Shown piece by piece: positions 24,339 through 33,073 of a stretch of 64,000 nucleotides of DNA. Position 1 is the first letter of the stretch, and each line of letters starts with the position of its first letter. This stretch comes from Bosea sp. ANAM02. GTDB lineage: Bacteria; Pseudomonadota; Alphaproteobacteria; Rhizobiales; Beijerinckiaceae. A program made the position numbers and the translations under genes. The notes beneath the pieces are model-generated. The model ran no database searches and had not been told where the DNA came from. It saw only the letters and a program-made list of their open reading frames with translations. The stretch lies in assembly GCF_011764485.1 (NCBI RefSeq), contig NZ_AP022848.1:1888001-1952000 (forward strand), written 5' to 3'.

Positions 24339-25862
24339 TTACTTCCAGCTCGACAGCCACCAGCGGGCGAACTCGTCCGGATGGGGCTTGAAGGTCAGGT
24401 CCTTGGACAGGCCGTAATTGATGTTGAAGTCGTACATCGGCAGCCAATAGGCCTGATCGGCGATCTTCTTCAGCGCCTTGGCGTAGTTCGCCTCGCGCAG
24501 CGCGCGATCCTGCGAGGTATCGGCCGCATTGACCAGCTCCATGACTTCCTTGTCCTGGACGAGGTCGTCGGCGCCGCCGCCGAAGAAGTTGGAGATGATG
24601 AAGGCGACGTCGCCCGTGCCGTAGCTGCCCCAGTTGGTGAAGAAGGCCGGCAGCTCGCCCGCGCGCCATTTCTGCACGCCGGCTGCGTATTGCTGCTCGT
24701 TCAGCGTCACGCGGATGCCGACCTTGCCGAGATCGCTGGCGATCGCCTCGGCGACCGGGCGCGGCATGGCGGCGAAGACCATCTCGATGTCGACGCCGTT
24801 GGCGAAGCCGGCTTCCGCCAGCAGCGCCTTGGCCTTGGCCGGGTCATAGGCGTATTTCGTCACGTCCTGCGCGCAGCCGAACTGCTTGGGGTTGCAGGCC
24901 GAGTTCAGCACCTGCGAGGCGCCGCCGGCGAAGGCCTTGACGATGGCCTCGCGGTTGACGGCGTGGTTGATCGCCTGGCGGACCTTCAGGTTCTTGGTCG
25001 GGTAGTCCTTGCCCTTCCCGGTCACGGTCATGCCGATATAGGAGATGCGCATGATCGGGCCGTTGACGATCTGCACGCGGCTGGCGAGGCGCGCGGCCTG
25101 GTCCGGCGGGATGCGCCATGTCCAGTCGAGCTTGCCGGCCATCAGCTCGGCGAACTGGGTGTTGAGCTCGGGGATGGTGCGCACGACGATCTTGCCGATC
25201 GCGGGCTTGCCCTTCGGGCTGCCGGCATAATGGCCGTCGAAGCGCTCGAAGGCGTAGCGGATGCCGGGCGTCATCTCGGTCAGCTTGTAGGGGCCGGTAC
25301 CGACGGGCTTGGCCGCCATGCCGGCCGAGCCGACCTCCTTGAAATAGGCGGCCGGGTAGATCGGCAACGCATCGGCGAGCATCTCGACCGCACCGGCGAA
25401 GGGCTTCGCCATCTTGATGCGCACCTTGAAGTCCGAGACCTTCTCGACCTTGTCGATCCAGTCGATGGCGATGCGGAAGCGCGTGCCATAAGCAGGGTCG
25501 AGCACGGTGGTCAGCGTGTAGACCACATCGTCGGCGGTGAACTTCGCGCCGTTATGGAAGGTCACGCCCTCGCGCAGGTCGAATTCCATCGTCATCGGAT
25601 CGACGAAGCGCCAGGCTTTGGCGAGCGCCGGCTTGATCTCGCCGGTGTCGAGGTCCTTGTAGAGCAGGCCGTCATAGATGTGGCGGGCGAGGATCAGGCC
25701 CTCGCGGCCGGCGATCTTGTAGGTGTCGAGCGCTTCCGGCTCGAGCGCGAAGGCGGCGTTGAGCGTGTCGTCGGCCTTGCCGGCCATGGCCGGCGCCGGT
25801 GCGAAGGCGAAGGAGGCGGCCAGAAGCGCGCCGGCCAGCGCGGTCGTTCCCAAAATCTTCAT
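24339..25862 (-). CDS. ABC transporter solute-binding protein, family 5 (second importer)
   Basis: 507-residue periplasmic receptor. Signal peptide KILGTTALAGALLAASFAFA ending in PAMAG. SBP_bac_5 landmarks are LAKAWRFVDPMTMEFDLREG, VTFHNGAKFTADDVVYTLTT and VRQAINHAVNREAIVKAFAG. The start at 25,862 has AGGGGAACA before it. It lies 77 bases downstream of the RraA-like gene on the same strand and precedes its own DppB/DppC pair. The nearby N-carbamoyl-amino-acid hydrolase, with a matching upstream motif, suggests a ureido or carbamoyl amino-acid ligand; this is inference. Confidence 0.92.
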   Translation of the reverse strand: MKILGTTALAGALLAASFAFAPAPAMAGKADDTLNAAFALEPEALDTYKIAGREGLILARHIYDGLLYKDLDTGEIKPALAKAWRFVDPMTMEFDLREGVTFHNGAKFTADDVVYTLTTVLDPAYGTRFRIAIDWIDKVEKVSDFKVRIKMAKPFAGAVEMLADALPIYPAAYFKEVGSAGMAAKPVGTGPYKLTEMTPGIRYAFERFDGHYAGSPKGKPAIGKIVVRTIPELNTQFAELMAGKLDWTWRIPPDQAARLASRVQIVNGPIMRISYIGMTVTGKGKDYPTKNLKVRQAINHAVNREAIVKAFAGGASQVLNSACNPKQFGCAQDVTKYAYDPAKAKALLAEAGFANGVDIEMVFAAMPRPVAEAIASDLGKVGIRVTLNEQQYAAGVQKWRAGELPAFFTNWGSYGTGDVAFIISNFFGGGADDLVQDKEVMELVNAADTSQDRALREANYAKALKKIADQAYWLPMYDFNINYGLSKDLTFKPHPDEFARWWLSSWK

Positions 25863-25939
25863 CGGTCTGTTCCCCTGTGTTTTTCGGAGTGATCCATCCG
25901 GCCGAAGCGCGCCTCTATGGGCGATTCTGCGGCCAGCGC

Positions 25940-26605
25940 CTATGAAACGCGCGATTGTTCGAGCAGCTTTCGCGCGCCGTTGATCTCGTCGATGCGCTCG
26001 CCCCGGAGGACGCGCGCGATGACATCGGGCTCGGCCGCCTGCATGGCTGCGCAGGTGCGGGCCAACGCCTCGGCCTCGGCCGGATCGATGACGCAGACGC
26101 CGTTCTCGTCGGCGAGGACGAGGTCGCCGGGGCGCACCGTCGCGCCGCCGCACCGAACGGTGTCGCCGATCGTGCCGCCCTTGCCGAGGAGCTTCGTCGT
26201 CAGGGGCGAGCGGCCGCGGCACCAGACCGGCAGGCCCGAGGCCCGGATCGCGGCGACATCGGTGACGAAGCCGTCGATGACGACGCCGACGATGCCGGCA
26301 GCCTGCGCGGCTGCGGTCATCACCGCGCCCCAGCAGGCATGGCGATCGTCGCCCTGGCGGTCGATGACGAGGATGTCGCCGGGCTTCGCCTGCGTCAGGG
26401 CGCAGGAGAGCACAGCGCCGTCATCGGGCGGTACGCTGACGGTGAAGGCCGGGCCGCAGACGCGCGGGCCCTCGATGACGCACTGGATCGCCGGGATCAT
26501 GAAACCCTCGGTCAGGATATGGCCGAGCGTCGCGGTCTCGATCTCGCGGAAGAGCGCGGCGCGCTGTGCGATCGAGGCTTCGGCCGATGATCCGGTCGCT
26601 GTCAT
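25940..26605 (-). CDS. RraA-family protein lacking the aldolase signature residues
   Basis: 221 residues with the RraA/HMG-aldolase fold: GPAFTVSVPPDDGAVLSCAL near 51-70, KPGDILVIDRQGDDRHACWG, and GIVGVVIDGFVTDVAAIRAS, GLPVWCRGRSP. Active pyruvate aldolases of this family carry an Asp, twenty residues, then Arg-Asp. Here the same spacing reads Ala94 ... Thr115-Asp116, so the Asp and Arg are both replaced. RraA proper (RNase E inhibitor) also keeps the Arg. The protein probably has a different reaction or a binding role. First gene of the leftward importer operon, divergent from a LysR regulator. Confidence 0.85.
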   Translation of the reverse strand: MTATGSSAEASIAQRAALFREIETATLGHILTEGFMIPAIQCVIEGPRVCGPAFTVSVPPDDGAVLSCALTQAKPGDILVIDRQGDDRHACWGAVMTAAAQAAGIVGVVIDGFVTDVAAIRASGLPVWCRGRSPLTTKLLGKGGTIGDTVRCGGATVRPGDLVLADENGVCVIDPAEAEALARTCAAMQAAEPDVIARVLRGERIDEINGARKLLEQSRVS

Positions 26606-26669
26606 GGTCGCCCTTGCGCTGGAGGATGTCGCGTTCTGCCGAACCTAAGGAAGCCGGGAAACCGGGTCC

Positions 26670-26697
26670 AATAGACAGTTCCTATGCTAAGCATAGG
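26670..26697. promoter_or_regulatory. LysR operator-like site with perfect palindrome
   Basis: AATAGACAGTTCCTATGCTA (26,670-26,689) runs into a perfect 8-1-8 palindrome, CCTATGCTAAGCATAGG (26,681-26,697). It lies between the divergent RraA-like and LysR genes. A 17-of-20 match stands upstream of the hydrolase gene at 29,301. Confidence 0.6.
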
Positions 26698-26757
26698 CTT
26701 GCCACGGCAGCGGGCTTGCATAAGGGCAGGGATCACCAAGGAAAGAGAGACACGCGC

Positions 26758-27750
26758 TTGAGCGGAACGAAGCCGAAGCTGCACCATCTCAACTGGAACC
26801 TGCTGCATACCTTTCTCGTCATCGTCGAGGAGCGCAGCATCACGCGGGCGGCCGACCGTCTGCTCGTGCGCCAGCCCACGGTGAGTGCGGCCCTGCAGCG
26901 GCTGGAGGAGACGCTGGGCGGCCAGCTCATCCAGCGCGACAGCCGCCGCTTCGTCCTGACCAAGCGGGGCGAGCTGCTCTACAAGGAATGCGTCGACATC
27001 TATCGCAGCGTGGCGCGCATCGGCGACCGGCTGTCGGAGGATCATGACGACCTGACCGGGCTCGTGCGCCTGCTCGTCGTGACCCATGTCGTGCTGCCGC
27101 CGCTCGACCGGACACTGACGCTGCTCAACCGCAAGCATCCCGGCGTCAGCGTGCGGATCGACGTCGCCAACAGCCAGGACATCGTCCGCGCGGTCTCGCA
27201 GAAGCTCAGCCCGTTCGGCTTCTGCCTACTCGCCAAGCCGTTGGCCGGGCTCGACTGCCGGTCGCTGCTGCGCGAGGAATTCGGCATCCTGTGCGGGCGC
27301 GGGCATCCGCTCTTCGGGCTCTCGGACGTGCCATTGGCGGACCTGCGCGACGAGCCCTTCGTCGCGCTCGCCTGCGGACAGGACGGCGCGCTGGAACCGA
27401 TGGTCTCGGTCAGGGAAGGGGCGGGGCTCGGCAGCCGGGTCGTCGGCTCCAGCCCCAATCTCGAAGAGGTCACAAGGATGATCGCGGCCGGGCTCGGCAT
27501 CGGCATCCTGCCGCTGGCCTCGGTGGCCGAGGCGCTGGAGGGCCGTTCCCTATGGAACCTGGCGCGGCCCGAGGATCTGCTCGGCGCCGATCTCTATTTC
27601 ATCTCCAACCCGGCCATGCAGCTCAGCGCCGCGGAAGAGGCCTTCCTGCGGCTGTTCGAGCAGCGGCTCAGTGCGACCGAGGAGGAGCCGGCGGCCGAGG
27701 CCGCCGAGGCGCTCCTCAGTGGCCGTCTGGACAATCAACCCTCATCTTGA
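26758..27750 (+). CDS. LysR-family transcriptional regulator
   Basis: 330 residues from TTG 26,758, chosen for the AAGGAAAGAGAG before it and because the helix-turn-helix begins soon after (LNWNLLHTFLVIVEERSITR, AADRLLVRQPTVSAALQRLE). A LysR effector domain follows (VRLLVVTHVVLPPLDRTLTL; GILPLASVAEALEG). The C-terminal tail of some 30 residues is Glu/Ala-rich and longer than usual. It is divergent from the RraA-like/importer operon, with a palindromic operator between them, and convergent with the hydrolase gene that carries a matching upstream site. It probably controls both. Effector unknown. Confidence 0.9.
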   Translation: MSGTKPKLHHLNWNLLHTFLVIVEERSITRAADRLLVRQPTVSAALQRLEETLGGQLIQRDSRRFVLTKRGELLYKECVDIYRSVARIGDRLSEDHDDLTGLVRLLVVTHVVLPPLDRTLTLLNRKHPGVSVRIDVANSQDIVRAVSQKLSPFGFCLLAKPLAGLDCRSLLREEFGILCGRGHPLFGLSDVPLADLRDEPFVALACGQDGALEPMVSVREGAGLGSRVVGSSPNLEEVTRMIAAGLGIGILPLASVAEALEGRSLWNLARPEDLLGADLYFISNPAMQLSAAEEAFLRLFEQRLSATEEEPAAEAAEALLSGRLDNQPSS

Positions 27751-27771
27751 GTGCCCGGCTGGAAATACTTC

Positions 27772-27890
27772 GAGCCCTCATCCTGACGAGGCCCGCAGGG
27801 CCGTCTCGAAGGAGGCTCCAGATGGTTCCGGAGCCTCCTGAAGCATCCTTCGAGACGCGCTCTCCGAGCGCTCCTCAGGATGAGGGCTGG
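27772..27890. repeat. Intergenic palindromic repeat, family 1 copy A
   Basis: An imperfect inverted element: CCCTCATCCTGA at the left pairs with TCAGGATGAGGG at the right, with inner arms CGTCTCGAAGGA and TCCTTCGAGAC and a central GTTCCGGAGCCTCCTGAAGC. A second copy at 61,259 shares most of the sequence. It sits between convergent LysR and hydrolase genes, so it may serve as a two-way terminator. Dispersed repeats of this type are common between genes in Hyphomicrobiales. Confidence 0.8.
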
Positions 27891-27934
27891 AGGTTCCGGT
27901 CAGGATGAGGGTTTGGGAATTCTGACGTCGTCTC

Positions 27935-29179
27935 TCAGCGATCCGCCCGCGCCATGACGGTGTGAAGCAGCACGTTGAGGCCGGGTTCGAGATCGTCCTT
28001 GGTGCAGAGTTCGGCATTGTTATGGGTGATGCCGCCCTTGCAGGGCGCGAAGATCATCGTCGTCGGAGCGTGGCGCGCGACGAAATAGGCGTCGTGCCCG
28101 GCCTGGCTGAGGATGTCCTGCGTGCGGTAGCCCAGAGCCAGCGAGGTCTGGCGGACGCTGTCGATCAGCTCCTGCGCGAAGATCCTGCCGCCCCATTTCC
28201 AGATATCGAGGATCTCGGCGGTGCAGCCGGCGCGGGCGGCGGATTCGCCGACGGCGCGGCGCACGCGCTCGGCCATGACCTCCGAGGTTTCGGGATCGGG
28301 ATGGCGGACGTCACAGACGGCCTGCGCCCAGTCGGAGAGGATGCCCGGCTTGTTCGGCCAGGCGGCGAGGCGCGCGGCCGTCGCCTTGCCGCCGCCGGCG
28401 GCATAGGCCCAGCCGATCTCGTCGGTCTCGACCAGCAGGCGGGCGCCGGCGAGCAGGGCGTTGCGGCGGCGTTCCATCGGCCAGGGGCCGGTATGGGCGG
28501 TCTCACCCTTGAACTCGACGAGCATGCCGGTGCTGGGAAAGCCGCCGGTGACGACCCCGACCTGCATGCCGTCGCGGTCGAGATAATAGCCTTGCTCGAT
28601 ATGGAACTCGACATAGGCGTCGAAGGCGTGCGGTGCCGCTTCCATCTCGCCGCGATAGCCGATGCGCTCCAGCTCCTGGCCGATCGTGCGGCCATCCTCG
28701 TCGGTGCGCCCTTGCGCCCAGTCCAGCGTATAGGCGCCGACGAAGCAGCCGGAGCCGACCATCGGCGGCGAGAAGCGCGCGCCTTCCTCGTTGGTCCAGT
28801 TGACGATCTCGATCGGCCGGCGCGTGCGATGGCCGAGCGCATCGAGCGTGCGGCAGACTTCGAGCCCGCCGAGCACGCCGGCGATGCCGTCGAAGCGGCC
28901 GCCATTGATCTGGGTGTCGAGATGGCTGCCCATCACCACCGGCGGCAGGCTGTCATCGGTGCCGGCGCGACGGGCGAAGATGTTGCCGATGCCGTCGACA
29001 CGCACATCGAGCCCGGCCTCGCGGCACCAGCCGACGAAGGTGTCGCGGATCTGCTTGTCGGCATCGGAGAGGGCGAGCCGCGAGAGGCCGCCCGGCCGGC
29101 CCGGGCCGATCTCGGCCGAGCGCTCGATCGTGGACCAGAAGCGCTCGATGTCGATACGGGCCGTGTCGAGGCTGGGCAT
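27935..29179 (-). CDS. Zn-dependent hydrolase: N-carbamoyl-L-amino-acid hydrolase / allantoate amidohydrolase type (M20 family)
   Basis: 414 residues, the usual length. Metal ligands and core motifs: MGSHLDTQINGGRFDGIAGV (His, Asp), VNWTNEEGARFSPPMVGSG (Glu-Glu), EFHIEQGYYLD (His), and the late FAPCKGGITHNNAE (His). Family members release ammonia and CO2 from N-carbamoyl or ureido groups to give an amino acid; substrate choice cannot be told from sequence. An operator-like element matching the one before the RraA/importer operon lies 122-141 bases upstream of the start, so co-regulation with that importer is likely. This fits uptake and decarbamoylation of a ureido compound. Confidence 0.9.
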   Translation of the reverse strand: MPSLDTARIDIERFWSTIERSAEIGPGRPGGLSRLALSDADKQIRDTFVGWCREAGLDVRVDGIGNIFARRAGTDDSLPPVVMGSHLDTQINGGRFDGIAGVLGGLEVCRTLDALGHRTRRPIEIVNWTNEEGARFSPPMVGSGCFVGAYTLDWAQGRTDEDGRTIGQELERIGYRGEMEAAPHAFDAYVEFHIEQGYYLDRDGMQVGVVTGGFPSTGMLVEFKGETAHTGPWPMERRRNALLAGARLLVETDEIGWAYAAGGGKATAARLAAWPNKPGILSDWAQAVCDVRHPDPETSEVMAERVRRAVGESAARAGCTAEILDIWKWGGRIFAQELIDSVRQTSLALGYRTQDILSQAGHDAYFVARHAPTTMIFAPCKGGITHNNAELCTKDDLEPGLNVLLHTVMARADR

Positions 29180-29300
29180 GACGGTCTCCTCTCCGCCGGG
29201 CCTGGCGGGAGCTGCTGCGGGGCAATGAAACGACGTGTTCGCGTCGCGATTGCGGGCGGACCGTCCATCACAGGATTTCAGGCCGGGGGCGGCGCAGGCA

Positions 29301-29328
29301 AATAGATATTGCCTATGCTAGCCATCGG
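29301..29328. promoter_or_regulatory. Second copy of the LysR operator-like site
   Basis: AATAGATATTGCCTATGCTA (29,301-29,320) matches the site at 26,670 in 17 of 20 bases, in the same orientation. The palindrome is decayed on its right arm (CCTATGCTAGCCATCGG). It lies upstream of the leftward hydrolase gene. Confidence 0.55.
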
Positions 29329-29338
29329 CGCGCCCGCG

Positions 29339-30595
29339 TCAGCGCAGGCTGCCGGCCTCTTCGGCCGCTCGCTGTCGCGGCCTAACGATCGCCCAGGAGC
29401 CGATCAGCACGATGATCTCGGAGAGCGCGCCGCCGAGCAGTGCCCAGGATGGCGGGACCGTCAGCAGCAGGACGAAGACGACGAGCAGGCCGGCCGCGGC
29501 GGCGATGGCCGAAAGGATGGCGATCGAGCGATAATCCTGCGCGATCTCCAGCCAGATGCGCGGCATGACATAGAGCATCGGCAGGCTGCTCATCACCCAG
29601 GCCAGCACAGATATCTTGAAGAAGCGCGTGCCTTCCAGGCTGTCCGGCTCGATGAAGGGCAGGGCGATCAGGACGACGATGCCGTAGAGGATGCCGAGGC
29701 AGGCCAGGGGCAGGGGCCAGCGCCGCAGCCGCTGCCCGACCTCTACGAAGTCGCGATGCGCCATGAGTTTCGAGAGCTCGGGATGCATCATGTTGGCGAA
29801 GGCGGTCGAGACGATGCGCAGCGGCACGAAATTGACCAGGGCGGCTGCGATCGGAGCGTAAGCTGCCGGGCCGGCCATGGCCGCGACCATCAGCGCCATG
29901 CCCTGGCCCTGCAGGTTGGTGATCGTCACGCTCAGCACCGACCATCTCAGGTCGCGCCAGAGCCTCCGGTAGCGCCGCCAGAGATGCCGGCCGAAGGTGA
30001 TACGGATCGGGCGGCGGCGCCCGAAGATCAGCATCACCGCGATGCCGAGCGCATTCGCCGCCATCATCACGGCGAAGGTATGCTGGAGGATATGGGTGCC
30101 GTCCCAGATCACCCAGGCCGTGCCGGCGGCGCCACTCAGGGTGAAGGTGAGGTCGCTCGTGCTGACCAGCATCTGGCGATTGCGCGCGAAGAAGACCGTG
30201 CGCACATGTGCCCGCATCGCCCACAGGCCGATGAAGGCGCCGCCGAAGAAGGCGCCCTCGTCCAGCCAGAAACTGAGGACGCCGGTGACGACGAGGCCGA
30301 GCAGGATCGACAGCAGCATGGCGGCAGAGCCGAAGCTGACCTCGTAGGCGCCGGCCGCATCGGGGCTGCGGCTCTGGGCGATCGCGATGCTGGCGGGCAG
30401 GGCCGTGAAGGCGCGGATATAGGTCAGGCCGAGGCCGCCGACGACCATCACCAGCGCGAAGATGCCGTAGTCGCGCGCCGCCACCGAATGCAGCAGGGCG
30501 ATGTTGAGGCCGAGATGGAAGGCGCTCTGCATCGCCTCGCCGCCGACCATGACGACGAGCCGCGTGACGATCTGGCGGATGGCCTGGAGATTCAT
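29339..30595 (-). CDS. Polysaccharide flippase-like membrane protein (Wzx/MATE type)
   Basis: 418 residues, almost entirely hydrophobic, with about twelve membrane segments. The opening resembles lipopolysaccharide/exopolysaccharide flippases (VTRLVVMVGGEAMQSAFHLG, then RDYGIFALVMVVGGLGLTYI). It is taken to move a lipid-linked sugar unit across the inner membrane. Its start overlaps the stop of the glycosyltransferase gene by 4 bases (ATGA), so the two are coupled. First of the exopolysaccharide locus as read from the left. Exact substrate unknown; low sequence conservation in this family keeps the assignment at the fold level. Confidence 0.8.
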   Translation of the reverse strand: MNLQAIRQIVTRLVVMVGGEAMQSAFHLGLNIALLHSVAARDYGIFALVMVVGGLGLTYIRAFTALPASIAIAQSRSPDAAGAYEVSFGSAAMLLSILLGLVVTGVLSFWLDEGAFFGGAFIGLWAMRAHVRTVFFARNRQMLVSTSDLTFTLSGAAGTAWVIWDGTHILQHTFAVMMAANALGIAVMLIFGRRRPIRITFGRHLWRRYRRLWRDLRWSVLSVTITNLQGQGMALMVAAMAGPAAYAPIAAALVNFVPLRIVSTAFANMMHPELSKLMAHRDFVEVGQRLRRWPLPLACLGILYGIVVLIALPFIEPDSLEGTRFFKISVLAWVMSSLPMLYVMPRIWLEIAQDYRSIAILSAIAAAAGLLVVFVLLLTVPPSWALLGGALSEIIVLIGSWAIVRPRQRAAEEAGSLR

Positions 30596-31731
30596 GGCAA
30601 CCGGGCCGGGCTCTGGCGCAGCATGTCGCCGGCGACGGCGGCGATGGCCCGCGCCACGGCCTGCTCGCTGAACAGCGCGGCGAAGCGCTCGCGCCCCGCC
30701 CGGGCCATCGGCGCGAGGACGTCGGGGTTGCCGACGATCCCGGCCAGGGCCTGGGCCAGCGCCTCGGCATCGCCCGGCGGTAGCAGGCGGCCGGTAACGC
30801 CGTCCGCCACCACCTCGCGCAGGCCGCCGATGGCGGAGGCGAGCGGAGGGCGGCCGAACGCCATCGCCTCGATCGCGACGCGGCCGAGCGATTCCGGCCG
30901 GCGCGACGGCACCGTCACGACATCCGCCCAGCGATAGAGCGGCGTGGGATCGTCGAGGAAGGGCTCGACGCTGACATGGGAAGCGAGGCCGGCGCTGGTC
31001 ACGGCTTCGCGCAAGGCAATTTCGAGGCCGGGATCCTCGAAGGCGCTGCCGACGATGCGGGTCTCGATCCGGTCGCGGATTTCCGGCGGCAGGGAAGCCA
31101 GCGCCGCGAGCAGGATCTCCTGGCCCTTGATCCGGTTGATCCGGCCGAGCATCAGCACGCGCAGGGAGCGCTTGCCGTCATAGTCGGTCGGCGCCCAGTC
31201 GGCCGGGCCGGCGACGCCGTTATAGATCACGTCGGCGAGGTGGCCGGGCGGAGCCTCGAAAGCCTCTTGCGTCGCCCGGGAGTTGAAGATCAGCCGGGCG
31301 CGGCCCCAGAGGACGAGCCGGCGCAGCAGCCTGCGCGTCGCGCCTTCGGGAATCTCGTGGATGTGCTGGAGCGCCTTGCCCGGAAAGAACCGGGCCGCGA
31401 GGACGTGATCGACGATGACCGAGGTGTTGATGTAGACTAGGTCGCATCGCCTGAGACGCTGTGCGGCCCGGAGCACGGCGAGGGGCAGGACCACCGGCGC
31501 GGTCGCGACCAGCCGGGGCAGGTCCTTGCGCCTGAGCACCCAGAGCGGCTCGATCACGATCCTGCTGGCATTGGCTTCGAGCAGTCCGCGAATCGGCCCG
31601 TCACGCGGCAGCACCACCTCGATATCGGCCGACGGATAGGCCTGGCGCAGTGCCGCGACGCTCTCGGCGAAACTCCTGTCGGAGCCGTAGAGCTCGTAGC
31701 CCTGGTGAATGCAGGCGATGCGCAGCGTCAC
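30592..31731 (-). CDS. Glycosyltransferase, GT4 family
   Basis: 379 residues with a GT-B fold. N-terminal acceptor domain: IACIHQGYELYGSDRSFAES. The C-terminal donor domain carries LRVLMLGRINRIKGQEILLA and the nucleotide-sugar contact region ESLGRVAIEAMAFGRPPLAS (E-x7-E type), then GGLREVVADGVTGRLLPPGD. It adds a sugar to the growing lipid-linked repeat unit on the cytoplasmic face. The gene is divergent from the next glycosyltransferase across 97 bases that must hold promoters for both directions. Sugar specificity cannot be read. Confidence 0.9.
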   Translation of the reverse strand: MTLRIACIHQGYELYGSDRSFAESVAALRQAYPSADIEVVLPRDGPIRGLLEANASRIVIEPLWVLRRKDLPRLVATAPVVLPLAVLRAAQRLRRCDLVYINTSVIVDHVLAARFFPGKALQHIHEIPEGATRRLLRRLVLWGRARLIFNSRATQEAFEAPPGHLADVIYNGVAGPADWAPTDYDGKRSLRVLMLGRINRIKGQEILLAALASLPPEIRDRIETRIVGSAFEDPGLEIALREAVTSAGLASHVSVEPFLDDPTPLYRWADVVTVPSRRPESLGRVAIEAMAFGRPPLASAIGGLREVVADGVTGRLLPPGDAEALAQALAGIVGNPDVLAPMARAGRERFAALFSEQAVARAIAAVAGDMLRQSPARLP

Positions 31732-31828
31732 GATCCATTTCCGTTCCAGGCCGTCCTCGTCCCGGCCGAACGAGTCCGGAATTCGGGAAAGCAGGTCCTA
31801 ACCATTCCGGATGAAAGGGGGATAAATC

Positions 31829-33073
31829 ATGGAAATTCAAGGCATAATGAAACTGCGACGCTTCGCTCGCCATGATGTGCGAGCCGATCTGGACAGTTTG
31901 AAAATGGCTACCCCTCCCACCCTGCTTATCCTCGGAACGCGAGGAATCCCGGCAGCACATGGCGGTTTCGAGACCTTTGCCGAGAAGCTGGCGCTCTTTC
32001 TGGTCGCGCGCGGCTGGCGCGTCGGCGTCTATTGCCAGGACGAAGTTTCGACGATCACGCAGCGCTTTCGCAGCGAGATGTGGCGCGGTATCGAGCTGAT
32101 CCGCACGCAGGTCGCTTCGGAGGGACCGCGCGCGACGCTCGAATTCGACTGGCACTGCGCGCGGGATGCGGCTCGGCGCCAGGGGGTCAGCCTCGTGCTG
32201 GGCTATAACGGCGCCGTCTTCCTGCCCTGGCTGCGCCTTGCCGGTCGCAAGGTCCTGACCAATATGGACGGAATCGAATGGCGCCGGCCGAAATGGCCCC
32301 TTCCGGTCCGCGCCTGGTTCTGGGTCAACGAGTGGATCGCTGCCTGGTCGTCGAATCGGCTCGTGGCGGATCACCCGATCATCGCCGACCATCTGGCGAC
32401 CCGCCGTCCGCGCGCGGCCACGGCGATGATCCCCTATGGCGGCGTGCCGGTCCGCTCCGCCCCCGTGGCGCCACTTGCCAGGCTCGGTCTCGAAAGCGGC
32501 CGCTATCTCGTCTCGATCGCCCGGATCGAGCCCGACAACTCGATCCTGACGCTGGTCGAGGCTTTCTCGCGCAAGCCGCGCGGCATGAAGCTCGTGGTGC
32601 TCGGCACGTTCTCGGACGAGAACGCGTATCATCGACAGGTCATGGCTGCTGCCGGGCCGGAGGTGCTGACGCCGGGCGCGATCTACGACGCGAGCATCGT
32701 GCAGGCCTTGCGATTTCATGCGCGCGCCTATCTGCACGGCCATACGGTCGGGGGCACCAACCCGTCGCTGGTCGAGGCGCTTTGGGCGGGCAACCCGGTC
32801 ATCGCGCATGACAATCCGTATAATCGCTGGACGGCCGGCGATGCAGGGCTGTTCTTCAATGATGAAGCAAGCTGTTCCGAGGCGATCGACAGGCTGATCG
32901 GCGACGATGCCCTGGTCGAGCGACTGAAGACGGCAGCGCTGGCGCGGGCGGAGAAGGATTTCCAGTGGCAGGCCGTGCTCGAACAATACGAGCGCGAGGC
33001 ACTGGCCTTGATGGACCGGGCCGCCGTGCCGCAGATGACCTCCGGCAAGCTGGCGGACAAGAGCTCCGGATGA
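31829..33073 (+). CDS. Glycosyltransferase, DUF1972 / rhamnosyltransferase-like
   Basis: 414 residues. The DUF1972 opening TLLILGTRGIPAAHGGFETF, AEKLALFLVARGWRVGVYCQ is followed by a GT4-type C-terminal half (YLVSIARIEPDNSILTLVEA; GGTNPSLVEALWAGNPVIAH). Relatives transfer rhamnose or similar sugars during capsule and exopolysaccharide synthesis. ATG 31,829 is preferred because AAAGGGGGATAAATC lies before it. A second ATG at 31,904 is closer to the conserved domain but has no ribosome site, so a 25-residue N-terminal extension is possible. The stop overlaps the GH5 gene start (ATGA). Confidence 0.88.
   Translation: MEIQGIMKLRRFARHDVRADLDSLKMATPPTLLILGTRGIPAAHGGFETFAEKLALFLVARGWRVGVYCQDEVSTITQRFRSEMWRGIELIRTQVASEGPRATLEFDWHCARDAARRQGVSLVLGYNGAVFLPWLRLAGRKVLTNMDGIEWRRPKWPLPVRAWFWVNEWIAAWSSNRLVADHPIIADHLATRRPRAATAMIPYGGVPVRSAPVAPLARLGLESGRYLVSIARIEPDNSILTLVEAFSRKPRGMKLVVLGTFSDENAYHRQVMAAAGPEVLTPGAIYDASIVQALRFHARAYLHGHTVGGTNPSLVEALWAGNPVIAHDNPYNRWTAGDAGLFFNDEASCSEAIDRLIGDDALVERLKTAALARAEKDFQWQAVLEQYEREALALMDRAAVPQMTSGKLADKSSG

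Noticed and set aside
27772..27890. Possible CRISPR or insertion-sequence end
   Set aside because: There is no regular spacing of repeats, no transposase frame and no flanking duplication; the element is a single dispersed palindrome.
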